Assembly: GCA_016125355.1 (NCBI GenBank)
Contig: WGLX01000003.1
Coordinates: forward strand, 62,001 to 126,000
Direction: 5' to 3'
DNA length: 64,000 bases
From: Actinomycetales bacterium
GTDB taxonomy: Bacteria > Actinomycetota > Actinomycetes > S36-B12
The translations under genes and the position numbers were made by a program. Below the pieces are notes generated by a model. That model was not told where the DNA came from, made no database searches, and saw only the letters and a list, made by a program, of their open reading frames with translations. Below are positions 17,351-26,117 of the stretch, one piece after another. The stretch's first letter is position 1. The number at the start of each line of letters is the position of its first letter.

Positions 17351-18079
17351 CTACTGGGTGATCTGCGGCGGAGTGCCGCCCCCCTCCAGCTCCTGCTTCA
17401 TCGCCGCCAGCTGGGTCTCGACCTCCGACTCGCTGGCCATGCGCTCGAGCTCGACGGTGATGTTGTCCTTGCCCATGCTGGAGACGTCGGTGAGCGCTCC
17501 GGAGGCCACGAGCTCGTCGATCGCGCCGGCGCGCGCCTGCATCTGGGCGGTCTTGTCCTCAGCCCGCTCGATCGCCAGGCCGACGTCGCCGAGCTCATCG
17601 GAGATCCCCGCGAACGCCTCGTTGATCTTGGTCTGGGCCTCGGCCGCCGAGTAGGTCGCCTTGATCGTCTCCTTGCGCGTGCGGAAGGCCTCGACCTTGG
17701 TCTGCAGAGCCTGGGCCGCCGCGGTGAGCTTCTCCTCCTGATCCTGCAGGGTGGCCAGCTGCGTCTGGAGGTCGGCGATCTGCTGGTGGAGTCCGCTGCG
17801 ACGGGTCAGCGCCTCGCGCGCGAGGTCCTCCCGCCCCCCGGCGAGCGCCGCCCGAGCCTGGTCCTCCAGCTTGGCCTCCTGCTGGGCAAGGCCCTGGATC
17901 TGGAGCTCGAGGCGCTTGCGGGAGGTCGCCACGTCCGCCACCCCGCGCCTGACCTTCTGCAGGAGCTCGAGCTGCTTCTCGTACGAGTAGTCGAGCGTCT
18001 CCCGCGGGTCCTCCGCACGGTCCAGCGCCTTGTTGGCCTTGGACTTGAAGATCAACTTGAAGCGCTGCCACAGACCCAT
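17351..18079 (-). CDS. pspA: Phage shock protein A (PspA/IM30/Vipp1 family)
   Basis: PspA coats and stabilises stressed cytoplasmic membrane. The 242-residue protein starts at ATG 18079 with the family's amphipathic helix (MGLWQRFKLIFKSKANKAL) followed by RAEDPRETLDYSYEKQLE, and then long coiled-coil helices rich in E, Q, K and A. It is the first gene of pspA-htpX-pspAB. A longer reading frame upstream lacks homology and overlaps the DUF3043 promoter. Confidence 0.9.
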   Translation of the reverse strand: MGLWQRFKLIFKSKANKALDRAEDPRETLDYSYEKQLELLQKVRRGVADVATSRKRLELQIQGLAQQEAKLEDQARAALAGGREDLAREALTRRSGLHQQIADLQTQLATLQDQEEKLTAAAQALQTKVEAFRTRKETIKATYSAAEAQTKINEAFAGISDELGDVGLAIERAEDKTAQMQARAGAIDELVASGALTDVSSMGKDNITVELERMASESEVETQLAAMKQELEGGGTPPQITQ

Positions 18080-18158
18080 GAGGGAACCCTTCCGTCGCGG
18101 ACGTCGTACCCAGCCTAGGCGGAGCGGGTCCCTGACGCACCGACTAGGCTCGCCCATC

Positions 18159-18755
18159 ATGTTCGGACGCAAGAAGACCGCGGAGTCCGCGGAACAGGAT
18201 GCCCTCTCCACCGGCCAGGAGGACGCGCGCGCGCCCAAGGGCCGGCCGACCCCATCCCGCAAGGAGGCGGAGGCGGCACGCAAGCAGCAGCTGCGCATCC
18301 CCAAGGACCCCAAGGCCGCCAAGAAGGCGGCCCGCGAGAGGGATCGTGACGAACGGTCGCGCGCACGGGCCGGCATGCTCGCCGGTGACGAGCGCTACCT
18401 CCCGGCCCGCGACAAGGGGCCGGCCAAGGCGTTCACCCGCGACTTCGTCGACTCGCGGTTCACGGTGGCCGAGTTCTTCATCTTCATCGCCATCGCCGTG
18501 CTCGCCGTCGGGTTCATCCGCAACCCCACGGTGCAGTCCATCTCGACCCTGGCGTTCTTCGCGCTGGCGTTCGTCATCATCGTGGACACGGCGATCCTGC
18601 TGTTCAGCCTCGACCGGCGGGCCAAGAAGCAGTTCCCCGACAAGGCTGACCGCAAGGGGATCCTGCTCTACGCAGCGCTGCGCACGATCCAGCTCCGCCG
18701 GCTGCGGCTGCCACCGCCGAGGGTGCGCCGCGGCGGCGCCCCCATCGTCCGCTGA
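18159..18755 (+). CDS. DUF3043 membrane protein
   Basis: The 198-residue protein begins MFGRKKTAES, has a charged, lysine/arginine-rich N-terminal half (KGRPTPSRKEAEAARKQQL, KAAKKAARERDRDERSRAR), then two transmembrane helices (about residues 105-125 and 130-150) and a basic C-terminus. This is the DUF3043 pattern, a conserved actinobacterial membrane protein without known function. A TAGGCT box lies 8 nt before the ATG. It is divergent from pspA. Confidence 0.82.
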   Translation: MFGRKKTAESAEQDALSTGQEDARAPKGRPTPSRKEAEAARKQQLRIPKDPKAAKKAARERDRDERSRARAGMLAGDERYLPARDKGPAKAFTRDFVDSRFTVAEFFIFIAIAVLAVGFIRNPTVQSISTLAFFALAFVIIVDTAILLFSLDRRAKKQFPDKADRKGILLYAALRTIQLRRLRLPPPRVRRGGAPIVR

Positions 18756-18774
18756 CGATCTCCGAGGAGTCCGC

Positions 18775-18969
18775 ATGCCCTGGTCCTGGCGCTACGAGCC
18801 CGCGACAAGCCCGGCCGGTCCGGTGTCGCAGGAGTTCCCGACGCAGTCCGACGCCGAGACGTGGATCGGCGAGACGTGGCGGGAGCTGCTGGACGGCGGC
18901 GTGGACAGCGTCTCGCTGCTCGAGGACGACCACGTCGTCTACGGCCCGATGGGCCTGCGCCCGGAGTAG
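18775..18969 (+). CDS. Small conserved acidic protein of unknown function
   Basis: A 64-residue protein, from ATG 18775 with GAGGAG 7 nt upstream. It starts MPWSWRYEP and contains FPTQSDAETWIGETWRELL and VDSVSLLEDDHVVYGPMGL. It resembles short actinobacterial proteins that follow DUF3043-type genes. No domain is recognised, no signal peptide or membrane segment is seen, and it is probably co-transcribed with the gene 19 nt upstream. Confidence 0.65.
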   Translation: MPWSWRYEPATSPAGPVSQEFPTQSDAETWIGETWRELLDGGVDSVSLLEDDHVVYGPMGLRPE

Positions 18970-19019
18970 CCCCGACTCACTTCTCCCGTGTCCACGCGTC
19001 GGCGGGTTCTTTTGACACC

Positions 19020-19150
19020 GGTGCCCCGCGCGTGGTCGGATCACCTCACAACTCCATCACCACTCGTTCGACGTCCAGGGGAAGTCCGGTGCGAATCCGG
19101 CGCTGTCCCGCAACCGTGTTCCCCGCAAGGGGTGAGTCGGAGCACCTGGC
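19020..19150 (+). ncRNA. Cobalamin riboswitch aptamer
   Basis: The conserved core GAAGTCCGGTGCGAATCCGG and GCTGTCCCGCAACCGTG at 19080-19117 is followed by the B12-box-like AGTCGGAGCACCTGGC at 19134-19150. The 5' GGTGC (19020-19024) can pair with GCACC (19142-19146) to close the aptamer. It stands in the 331-nt gap before a nine-gene corrinoid unit, so adenosylcobalamin is expected to switch those genes off. The exact 5' end is uncertain, since a TTGACA at 19012-19017 could be the promoter -35 element. Confidence 0.9.
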
Positions 19151-19181
19151 GAACGCGAGCGGCTCCATCCGTCGAGGTAAC

Positions 19182-19245
19182 GGGACGGGAGCTCGGGTCC
19201 CCACCCAGCCGTCCCCCGCCTGCGTCCAGCAGCGGGGGTTTCGTG
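19182..19245 (+). terminator. Riboswitch expression platform with intrinsic terminator
   Basis: CCCCCGC (19213-19219) and GCGGGGG (19232-19238) form a hairpin followed by TTTCGTGTT, a weak U-rich tail. Upstream, GGGACGG (19182-19188) can instead pair with CCGTCCC (19209-19215), which uses part of the terminator's 5' arm. The two folds exclude each other, which is the logic of a transcriptional switch. Confidence 0.7.
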
Positions 19246-19299
19246 TTCAAGGGGCGAGCAGCCTTCCGATCCGGCACCGCTCATCCCAGAAGGGGACCT

Positions 19300-20367
19300 G
19301 TGAACACACGCACGGGCATGCGACGTCTTGCCATCGCCCTGGTCACGGCCACCGCCGTCGCCCTCCCGGCCCTCCCGGCCAACGCCGCCACGACCGACGC
19401 CGGCCTCTACGGCGCCGCCGATCCGACCTACGACGGCGTCTTCCGCCAGTCCCTGGCCATCATGGGCCTGGCCGGCAACTACCTGACACCCCCGCCGAGC
19501 GCCGTGACCTGGCTTCTTGCGCAGCAGTGCTCCGACGGCTCCTTCGAGGCCTACCGGGCGGACACGAGCCAGCCCTGCGGAAAGCCGGACCCGGCCGCCT
19601 ACACCGGCCCCGACACGAACTCGACCGCCCTCGCGTTCCAGGCGCTCATGTCCTTGACGAACACCGCCGTGAAGCTGAACGAGAAGCTGCGCAACCGGGC
19701 CGTGGACGCGGCAGATCGGGCCGGCGCCTGGCTGGCCAAGCAGCAGAACGCCGACGGCGGGTGGCCCTACTACGCCGGATCGGCGTCCGACGCCAACTCC
19801 ACCGGGCTGGTCCTGGCAGGGCTGAACGCACTGGGCGGCTTCTCCGGCTCCAAGGCCTACAAGCGCGCCTCGCGCTTCCTCGGCACCGTGTCGTCCTCCT
19901 GCTCGGCAGGCGGTGGCTTCGCGTACCAGCAGGGCAGCAAGCCCGACCCCTCCGCCACGTCACAGGGCACCCTCGGCCTCGTCGGCGGCCTACCCGGCTA
20001 CAAGCAGCCCAAGGCCGCCGCGACCGCGCCCTGCGCCAACACCGCCCGCGCCAAGGGCGTGAGCTACCTCGCGAAGGGCCTGGCATCGGGCGGCGGGCTC
20101 CTGCAGTCGCCGTACGGCGGCGCCGACTACACCTCGACAGCCACAGCCGTCGTGGCGCTCGCCCAGGCACGTCAGGGACGTGCGGCCATCGCGAAGGGAA
20201 CCGCGGCGCTCAAGCGCGCTGCGGCGGCCTACGTGACCCCGTCGACCGGCCCGAACCCGGGTGCCGCGGGCGCGTTGCTCATCGTGGCCGCGAACACCGG
20301 GGCGAAGCCGACCAGCTTCGGCGGCCTCAACCTCGTCGCCACGCTCAACGGCTCCCTCCGCAGGTAG
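19300..20367 (+). CDS. Secreted alpha/alpha-toroid (prenyltransferase/squalene-oxidase repeat) protein
   Basis: The 355-residue protein starts at GTG 19300 (AGAAGGGG upstream) and has a signal peptide (RRLAIALVTATAVALPALPANAA, about residues 8-31). The mature part has repeats of the QW type: WLLAQQCSDGSFEAY, WLAKQQNADGGWPYY, SAGGGFAYQ and a weaker GGGLLQSPYG. These build an alpha/alpha toroid as in terpene cyclases and in the alpha domain of transcobalamin/intrinsic factor. The catalytic DXDD motif of cyclases is not seen, so a binding role fits better. It is the first gene after the cobalamin riboswitch and is followed by a membrane-anchored partner and an ECF transporter. I infer extracellular corrinoid capture. 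Confidence 0.75.
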   Translation: MNTRTGMRRLAIALVTATAVALPALPANAATTDAGLYGAADPTYDGVFRQSLAIMGLAGNYLTPPPSAVTWLLAQQCSDGSFEAYRADTSQPCGKPDPAAYTGPDTNSTALAFQALMSLTNTAVKLNEKLRNRAVDAADRAGAWLAKQQNADGGWPYYAGSASDANSTGLVLAGLNALGGFSGSKAYKRASRFLGTVSSSCSAGGGFAYQQGSKPDPSATSQGTLGLVGGLPGYKQPKAAATAPCANTARAKGVSYLAKGLASGGGLLQSPYGGADYTSTATAVVALAQARQGRAAIAKGTAALKRAAAAYVTPSTGPNPGAAGALLIVAANTGAKPTSFGGLNLVATLNGSLRR

Positions 20368-20372
20368 GCGCG

Positions 20373-21092
20373 ATGAGGCTGACGAGGGCGACCGCCCGCA
20401 CGACCGGTGCCGCTGCACTGGCTGTCGTGACGGTCGCCCTCGTCGCTTCCCCCGCCCAGGCGGCCGCCTACCGCTACTGGACCTACTGGCAGGCCGCACC
20501 GGGAGCCACTGCCTGGGCATTCGCCACGCAGGGACCGGGCACGTCGATCCCGGCCGAGGGCAGTGTGCAGGGCTGGTCGTTCGGCGTGACCACGGAGTCC
20601 GGAGACCCGGGCGACGCTCCGGGCCCCACACCGGACTTCACCGCCCTGTGCCCGGACACGCAGGCACCGGCAGGCAGCAAGCGGGTGGGGCTGGTCATCG
20701 ACTCCGGGAGCGCGGCCGTCGCCCCGGAGGGCCAGGCGCCGCCCGCACTCGTGGCCACCTGCGTCGTCGCTCCCGAGGACGCGACCGGCTACGACATCCT
20801 CCGCTCGATCACGGAGGTCCGGGTCGAGAACGGCCTGGTGTGCGGAGTGGGCGGCTACCCGACGGGCGAGTGCGCACCCGTGCTCGACGATGCCCAGGCG
20901 CAGGCGCTCCTCGCGGCCGCCGAGCAGCCCGGTCCGTCCGCAGGCGCATCGCCGTCCCCGGCCACGTCGGGCATGGACGCACCGGATGAGACGAATCCGT
21001 CCGCAGGGACACCGTGGGCCACGCTCGCGGTCGCCGTCCTCCTCATCTCCGGCGCCGCCCTCTGGGCCGTGGGGAGGCGTCGTGAGCGGTGA
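20373..21092 (+). CDS. Secreted, C-terminally anchored protein (SCO2322-like)
   Basis: The 239-residue protein has an N-terminal signal peptide (ending SPAQAAA near residue 30), a mature domain beginning YRYWTYWQAAPGATAWAFA, four cysteines (CPDTQ, TCVV, VCGVGG, GECAPV), a Ser/Pro/Ala-rich stalk (about 185-210) and a C-terminal transmembrane helix followed by GRRRER. The layout suits a protein anchored outside the membrane. It resembles the actinobacterial SCO2322 family, whose job is not known to me. It starts 5 nt after the toroid gene and overlaps ecfT by 11 nt, suggesting a physical link between capture protein and transporter. Confidence 0.7.
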   Translation: MRLTRATARTTGAAALAVVTVALVASPAQAAAYRYWTYWQAAPGATAWAFATQGPGTSIPAEGSVQGWSFGVTTESGDPGDAPGPTPDFTALCPDTQAPAGSKRVGLVIDSGSAAVAPEGQAPPALVATCVVAPEDATGYDILRSITEVRVENGLVCGVGGYPTGECAPVLDDAQAQALLAAAEQPGPSAGASPSPATSGMDAPDETNPSAGTPWATLAVAVLLISGAALWAVGRRRER

Positions 21093-22221
21093 TCGACTCC
21101 CCCGCTGGCTCCACCCCGGAGCCTGGTGGGCCTGGGCCCTCGGGCTGGCGGCCGCCGCGAGCCGCACGACCAACCCCCTGATCCTGCTGCTCATCATCGG
21201 CGCCGCGGCCGTGGTCGTGCAGTCCCGCCGTCCCGCCGCGCCCTGGGCTCGGTCCTTCTCCTTCTTCGTGCGCCTCGGAATCATCGTCATCGTCGTGCGC
21301 GTCCTGGTGCAGGTGCTCTTCAGCACGAGCATCGGCACCACGGTGCTGGTCACGCTGCCCGGCCTCACCCTCCCCGACTGGCTGGCGGGCGTGCGGCTCG
21401 GCGGCCCCGTCACCCTCGAGTCCCTGCTGCTGGCGCTCTACGACGGCCTCCGCCTGGCGACGATCCTCATCTGCATCGGCTCGGCCAACGCGCTGGCCTC
21501 GCCGACGCGGCTGCTCAAGTCGGTCCCAGCGGCGCTCTACGAGCTCGGCGTCAGCGTCGTCGTGGCACTCACGTTCACGCCCCAGCTGGTCTCCGACGTC
21601 GAGCGCGTCCGCACCACGCGCCGGCTGCGGGGACGCCCGACCTCCGGGCCCCGGGCGATCGCCGGATCCGCCCTGCCGGTCCTCGAGGGCGCCCTTGAGC
21701 GATCCGTCAGCCTTGCGGCCGCCATGGACTCGCGCGGCTACGGGCGCCGGGGCGCAGTCAGTGCGGCACGGCGACGCACCACCGCCGTGTTCCTCCTGGG
21801 GGGTCTCGTCGCAGCCTGCATCGGGGTGTACGGCCTGGTGTCCGCCGGCTCACCTGCGCTCCTGGGACTGCCGATGCTGGCTCTCGGGGTCCTGTCCGCG
21901 GTGATCTCGATGGTCGCCGCGAGCCGCGCGGCCGTGCGCACGCGCTACCGCCCCGACCCCTGGTCTCTCGCCGAGTGGGTGGTCACCGGGGCGGGCGTCG
22001 CCACCGCCGGGCTGCTGGCAGGCGGCTCCTGGCTCGGCGTCCCAGGCCTCGATGCGCCCATCGACCCGCCGGGCTGGCCCACGCTGCCCCTGATCGCGGT
22101 GCTCGCCACGCTCGTGGCGGCCACGCCAGCGCTCACCGCACCACCGCTGCCGCTCACCGCCCGGCCGCTGCCGCCGGACACCCGCTCGGCCCGGACCCGC
22201 CTACCGGAGGCTGTCGCATGA
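21082..22221 (+). CDS. ecfT: ECF transporter transmembrane subunit (EcfT)
   Basis: EcfT couples ATP hydrolysis to toppling of the S component. The 379-residue protein starts at GTG 21082 and has about seven hydrophobic stretches. The coupling-helix signature appears as VRTTRRLRGRP and, later, SVSLAAAMDSRGYGRRG (the second short Ala-Arg-Gly-type motif is S-R-G here). It is longer than typical 250-270-residue EcfT because of an added C-terminal hydrophobic region. Neighbours are the dual ATPase and the S component. Confidence 0.87.
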   Translation: MSGDRLPRWLHPGAWWAWALGLAAAASRTTNPLILLLIIGAAAVVVQSRRPAAPWARSFSFFVRLGIIVIVVRVLVQVLFSTSIGTTVLVTLPGLTLPDWLAGVRLGGPVTLESLLLALYDGLRLATILICIGSANALASPTRLLKSVPAALYELGVSVVVALTFTPQLVSDVERVRTTRRLRGRPTSGPRAIAGSALPVLEGALERSVSLAAAMDSRGYGRRGAVSAARRRTTAVFLLGGLVAACIGVYGLVSAGSPALLGLPMLALGVLSAVISMVAASRAAVRTRYRPDPWSLAEWVVTGAGVATAGLLAGGSWLGVPGLDAPIDPPGWPTLPLIAVLATLVAATPALTAPPLPLTARPLPPDTRSARTRLPEAVA

Positions 22222-23882
22222 TCCGCTTCGAGGACGTCACCCTCACCTATCCGGGCGAGACGGCTCCCGTGCTGGCGAACGTCGACCTGGCCATCCCCGA
22301 GGGCGAGCTCGTGCTGGTCGTCGGACGCACCGGCTCCGGGAAGTCCACGCTCCTGAAGGCCATCAACGGGCTCGTGCCGCACTTCACCGGCGGCACGATG
22401 GCCGGCCGGGTCCTCGTCGACGGACGGGACACGCGGGACTTCCCACCTCGGGAGCTCGCCGACGTCGTCGGCGTCGTGCCCCAGGATCCGATGAGCGGCT
22501 TCGTGACCGACGTGGTCGAGGACGAGCTCGCGTACGGGATGGAATGCCTCGGCCTGCCACCCGATGTCATGCGGCGACGGGTCGAGGAGACGCTGGACCT
22601 GCTCGGTCTGACCGACCTGCGCCACCGGGCCCTGCGCACCCTCTCGGGGGGGCAGCGGCAGCGGGTGGCGATCGGGGCCGTGCTCACCGCGCACCCGAAG
22701 GTGCTCGTGCTGGACGAGCCGACGTCGGCGCTGGATCCCGGTGCCGCCGAGGAGGTGCTGGCTGCCCTGCAGCGGCTCGTGCATGACCTCGGCGTCACGG
22801 TCGTGATGGCCGAGCACCGGCTCGAGCGCGTGGTCCAGTACGCCGACCTGGTGGTGATCGTCCCCGGCGACGGGCAGCCCGTCGTCGCCGGCTCGCCCGC
22901 CGAGGTGATGCGCAGCGCACCCATCGCGCCGCCGGTCGTGGAACTGGGTCGCCTCGCCGGTTGGCATCCACTCCCCCTGTCCGTCCGGGACGCCCGTCGC
23001 GCGGCAGGACCGCTGCGCGACCTCCTCGTGGGCCACACCCCGCACCTGCGGGCCGTGCGCAGCAGTGCGCGCGTGCGAGCGGAGATCGACGACCTCATGG
23101 TCCGCTACGCCAGCGCCGTGGCGCTGCACTCCGTGACGGCCGAGGTGGCCGACGGCGAGATCGTGGCGCTGATGGGCCGCAACGGGGCAGGCAAGTCAAC
23201 GCTGCTGAACGCGATGGTGGGCCTGAGCCCGAAGGTCTCCGGGCGCGTGCTCGTCGACGGTCACGATCCGCGCGAGCTCAACGGGCCCGCACTGCTGCGA
23301 TCGGTCGGACTGGTTCCGCAGGAGCCGGGAGACCTGCTGGAGGCCACCACGGTCGCCGACGAGTGCCGGGCCGCCGACCGGGACGCCACCTGCGATCCGG
23401 GCACCACCCGCGCCCTGCTCGCGCTGATGGCGCCGGACATCGAGGACGGCACGCACCCTCGCGACCTGTCCGAGGGGCAACGGCTGCTGTTGGCGCTATG
23501 CGTCATCCTCGCCGCGCGGCCGCCACTGCTCCTCCTGGACGAGCCGACGCGGGGACTCGACTACCCCACGAAGGCGCGGCTCGCGACGGTGCTGGGCGAC
23601 CTGGCGGACGCCGGGCACGCGATCGTCCTGGCGACTCACGATGTCGAGCTGGTCGCGGCCGTGGCCGACCGCGTGATCATCCTCGCGGAGGGCGAGGTCG
23701 TGGCGGATGGCACGACCTCGCATGTGGTGACGTCATCGCCGATGTTCGCTCCGCAGGTCTCGAAGATCCTCGCACCCGAGCCGTGGCTCACCGTCGAGCA
23801 GGTGGCCGCCGCGGTAGCCGCCAGCACCGGCGAATCCGGCCCCCCGCGACACCGGGCGGCAGAGGGCGAGGCCGCGGGATGA
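22218..23882 (+). CDS. Fused double ATPase of an ECF transporter
   Basis: The 554-residue protein contains two ABC ATPase domains in one chain, equivalent to EcfA and EcfA'. The first has Walker A GRTGSGKST, signature LSGGQRQRVAIG and Walker B VLVLDEPTSALDP; the second has GRNGAGKST, LSEGQRLLLALC and LLLLDEPTRGLDY. Both sets look intact, though the second signature is degenerate (E for G). It overlaps ecfT and the S-component gene by 4 nt on each side. Confidence 0.92.
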   Translation: MIRFEDVTLTYPGETAPVLANVDLAIPEGELVLVVGRTGSGKSTLLKAINGLVPHFTGGTMAGRVLVDGRDTRDFPPRELADVVGVVPQDPMSGFVTDVVEDELAYGMECLGLPPDVMRRRVEETLDLLGLTDLRHRALRTLSGGQRQRVAIGAVLTAHPKVLVLDEPTSALDPGAAEEVLAALQRLVHDLGVTVVMAEHRLERVVQYADLVVIVPGDGQPVVAGSPAEVMRSAPIAPPVVELGRLAGWHPLPLSVRDARRAAGPLRDLLVGHTPHLRAVRSSARVRAEIDDLMVRYASAVALHSVTAEVADGEIVALMGRNGAGKSTLLNAMVGLSPKVSGRVLVDGHDPRELNGPALLRSVGLVPQEPGDLLEATTVADECRAADRDATCDPGTTRALLALMAPDIEDGTHPRDLSEGQRLLLALCVILAARPPLLLLDEPTRGLDYPTKARLATVLGDLADAGHAIVLATHDVELVAAVADRVIILAEGEVVADGTTSHVVTSSPMFAPQVSKILAPEPWLTVEQVAAAVAASTGESGPPRHRAAEGEAAG

Positions 23883-24715
23883 CCTCCGCCGTGCGCCTCG
23901 GACGCGCCTCCTGGATCGCCATCGGGCTGGTGACGGCCAACGGCCTGATCGCGTTCCTCTGGCCGCTCATCGCCGCGCCCGAGTCGACGGCCGTCGCGCA
24001 CGCATCGGACGCGCCCATCCTCTTCGCCGTCGTGGTGCCCCTGCTCCTGCTGGTCGTGCTCGCCCAGGTCAGCGACGGCGGCATGGACGCCAAGTCCATC
24101 GCCATGCTCGGCGTGCTCAGCGCCGTCATCGCCGCCCTGCGGCCGCTCGGTGCAGGTACCGCCGGCCTGGAGCCCATCTGGATCGTGCTCATCCTCGGTG
24201 GCCGGGCACTGGGACCGGGGTTCGGCTTCAGCCTCGGCGCCGTGTCCATGTTCGCGTCCGCCCTGCTCACCGGAGGGGTCGGGCCGTGGCTGCCGTTCCA
24301 GATGCTCGGCGCGGCATGGGTCGGGCTCGGAGCGGGCCTGCTGCCTCCATGGCGGGGGCGCCGGGAACTCGTCCTGCTGGCCGGGTACGGCGCGCTCGCG
24401 AGCATCGCGTACGGCTTCCTGCTGAACCTGTGGTTCTGGCCGTTCACGTCCGGCCTGCCGGATGCCATCTCCTTCACCCCCGGCGCCGGCATCGGCGAGA
24501 ACCTCGCTGCATGGCTGCGCTTCTGCACGGTCACGTCCCTCGGCTACGACATCCCGCGAGCGATCCTCACGGTGACCTTGATCCTGATCGCGGGACGGCC
24601 GGTGCTGCTCGCACTCCGTCGCGTCGCCCGCCGAGCCGCCTTCGATGCACCGACGACCTTCGTCGCGGGGACAGGAGATCCAGGATCCGCTGTCCGACCC
24701 GCCGAGGCCCGCTGA
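23879..24715 (+). CDS. ECF transporter substrate-binding S component (predicted corrinoid type)
   Basis: The 278-residue membrane protein has about six hydrophobic helices (for example ASWIAIGLVTANGLIAFLW and APILFAVVVPLLLLVVLAQV). The stretch AKSIAMLGVLSAVIAALRPLG with GLEPIWIVLILGGRALGPGFG is like S components of the predicted cobalamin-precursor (CbrT) group. The specificity is inferred from the riboswitch and the cob genes, not from residues. It completes the T-AA-S set in an operon. Confidence 0.8.
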   Translation: MTSAVRLGRASWIAIGLVTANGLIAFLWPLIAAPESTAVAHASDAPILFAVVVPLLLLVVLAQVSDGGMDAKSIAMLGVLSAVIAALRPLGAGTAGLEPIWIVLILGGRALGPGFGFSLGAVSMFASALLTGGVGPWLPFQMLGAAWVGLGAGLLPPWRGRRELVLLAGYGALASIAYGFLLNLWFWPFTSGLPDAISFTPGAGIGENLAAWLRFCTVTSLGYDIPRAILTVTLILIAGRPVLLALRRVARRAAFDAPTTFVAGTGDPGSAVRPAEAR

Positions 24716-24716
24716 C

Positions 24717-26117
24717 GTGCGCATCACGATCCTCGGATCCGGCTCCGCGGACGGGTGGCCCAACCCGTTCTGCGTGTGCCACTCCTGCTCGACCGAGCGA
24801 GCAGCAGGACGGGCTCGCCAGCCAAGCTCGGCACTCGTCGACGACGTCGTGCTCATCGACTGCGGCCCGACGACGCCGCACCTGCCCGGCGGCGCCGCGC
24901 CCCTCGACCGGCTCGAGCACCTGCTCATCACGCATGGGCACCCCGACCACCTTCACCCGGCCGTGCTGCTCACCCGTCAGTGGGTGCATCCCACGCCCGT
25001 CCTGCACGTATGGGGTCCGGCGCGGGCGATCGACCTGTGCCGGGACTGGGTGGCCCCGGACGCCCTCGTCGAGTTCCACGTCCTCGTGCCGGGAGATGCC
25101 GCGGAACTGCCCACGTCGCTCGGCACCTACCGGCTGAGCGCCTTGGCAGCCCGGCACGCCCACGGCGACGGGGACGCCCTGGCAGAGGAGGCCCTGCTGT
25201 TCACCGTTTCCGACCCGCAGGGCGCCCGGCTCCTGTATGCGACCGACACGGGCCCCTTCACGGTCGACGAGGTGGGACTGCCAACCGATCCCGTCGATGT
25301 CCTGCTCATCGACGAGACCTTCGGCGACCACACCACCCACGGGACAGGACACCTCGACCTCGCCACCGTGCCCATCGTGCTCGCGGGCCTGCGCGCCGGG
25401 GGCCTCGTGACCCAGGGGACCCGCGTCCTCGCTACCCACCTGAGCCACCACAATCCGCCGACCCCGCGGCTGCGTTCCCGGCTCGGCGATCTCGGCATCG
25501 AGGTCGCCGAGGACGGCATGGTCGTCGACACGTCCGCGTCCGGAGACGCTCACCGCCACCACCTGATCCTCGGCGGCGCACGGTCCGGCAAGTCCCTCTA
25601 CGCAGAGATGCTGGCCGCCAGGGCAGCGCACGTGACGTATGTCGCCACCAGCGGCGAACGGCCGGACGACCCGGAGTGGCTCGAGCGGGTCCGGCGGCAT
25701 CGCGAGCGCCGACCGCAGGACTGGACGACGATCGAGACCACCGATCTCGGGGAGGTCCTCGCCGACGCCGCGCCCGGCACCACCGTGCTCGTCGACTGCC
25801 TGGCGCTGTGGCTGACGGCCGTCCTCGATGGCGTCGACGCGTGGTCCCGACTCGAGAGCGGCGAGCACGCCGACATCGAGGCCGAGGCACGCCAGCGGAT
25901 CGAGGATCTCGTGGCGCGCGTGGTGGACTGTCCCGCGGACCTCGTGCTCGTCAGCAACGAGGTCGGCATGGGCGTCGTGCCCGCAACGGCCTCCGGCCGT
26001 CTCTTCCGGGACCTGCTCGGCGCCCTCAATGCGCTCCTCGCCCGGCACGTTCGCGATGTGACGCTGATGGTGGCCGGTCGACCGATGCCCGTCCCGACCC
26101 TCAGGAGCAGCCGGTGA
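24717..26117 (+). CDS. cobU: MBL-fold hydrolase fused to adenosylcobinamide kinase/guanylyltransferase (CobU)
   Basis: The 466-residue protein has two parts. Residues 1 to about 275 are a metallo-beta-lactamase fold of PhnP/PqqB type: ILGSGSADGWPNPFCVCHSC, then HLLITHGHPDHLHP (HxHxDH metal motif), ATDTGPF and a HGTGHLD segment. Residues from about 280 are CobU: ILGGARSGKSLYAEM P-loop, RRHRERRPQDW with the likely guanylylated His, VLVDCLALWLT and SNEVGMGVVPATASGRLFRD. CobU phosphorylates adenosylcobinamide and attaches GMP. The attached hydrolase may act on a corrinoid or alpha-ribazole phosphate intermediate; this is inference. It overlaps cobT by 4 nt. Confidence 0.88.
   Translation: MRITILGSGSADGWPNPFCVCHSCSTERAAGRARQPSSALVDDVVLIDCGPTTPHLPGGAAPLDRLEHLLITHGHPDHLHPAVLLTRQWVHPTPVLHVWGPARAIDLCRDWVAPDALVEFHVLVPGDAAELPTSLGTYRLSALAARHAHGDGDALAEEALLFTVSDPQGARLLYATDTGPFTVDEVGLPTDPVDVLLIDETFGDHTTHGTGHLDLATVPIVLAGLRAGGLVTQGTRVLATHLSHHNPPTPRLRSRLGDLGIEVAEDGMVVDTSASGDAHRHHLILGGARSGKSLYAEMLAARAAHVTYVATSGERPDDPEWLERVRRHRERRPQDWTTIETTDLGEVLADAAPGTTVLVDCLALWLTAVLDGVDAWSRLESGEHADIEAEARQRIEDLVARVVDCPADLVLVSNEVGMGVVPATASGRLFRDLLGALNALLARHVRDVTLMVAGRPMPVPTLRSSR

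Noticed and set aside
18080..18376. Earlier start at 18376 for PspA
   Set aside because: PspA proteins start with the amphipathic helix seen at ATG 18079; the upstream frame overlaps the DUF3043 gene on the other strand.
19012..19041. TTGACA and TCGGAT as a promoter for the riboswitch
   Set aside because: The -35 match is good but a -10 at this distance would remove the 5' GGTGC arm of the aptamer. The promoter position is left open.
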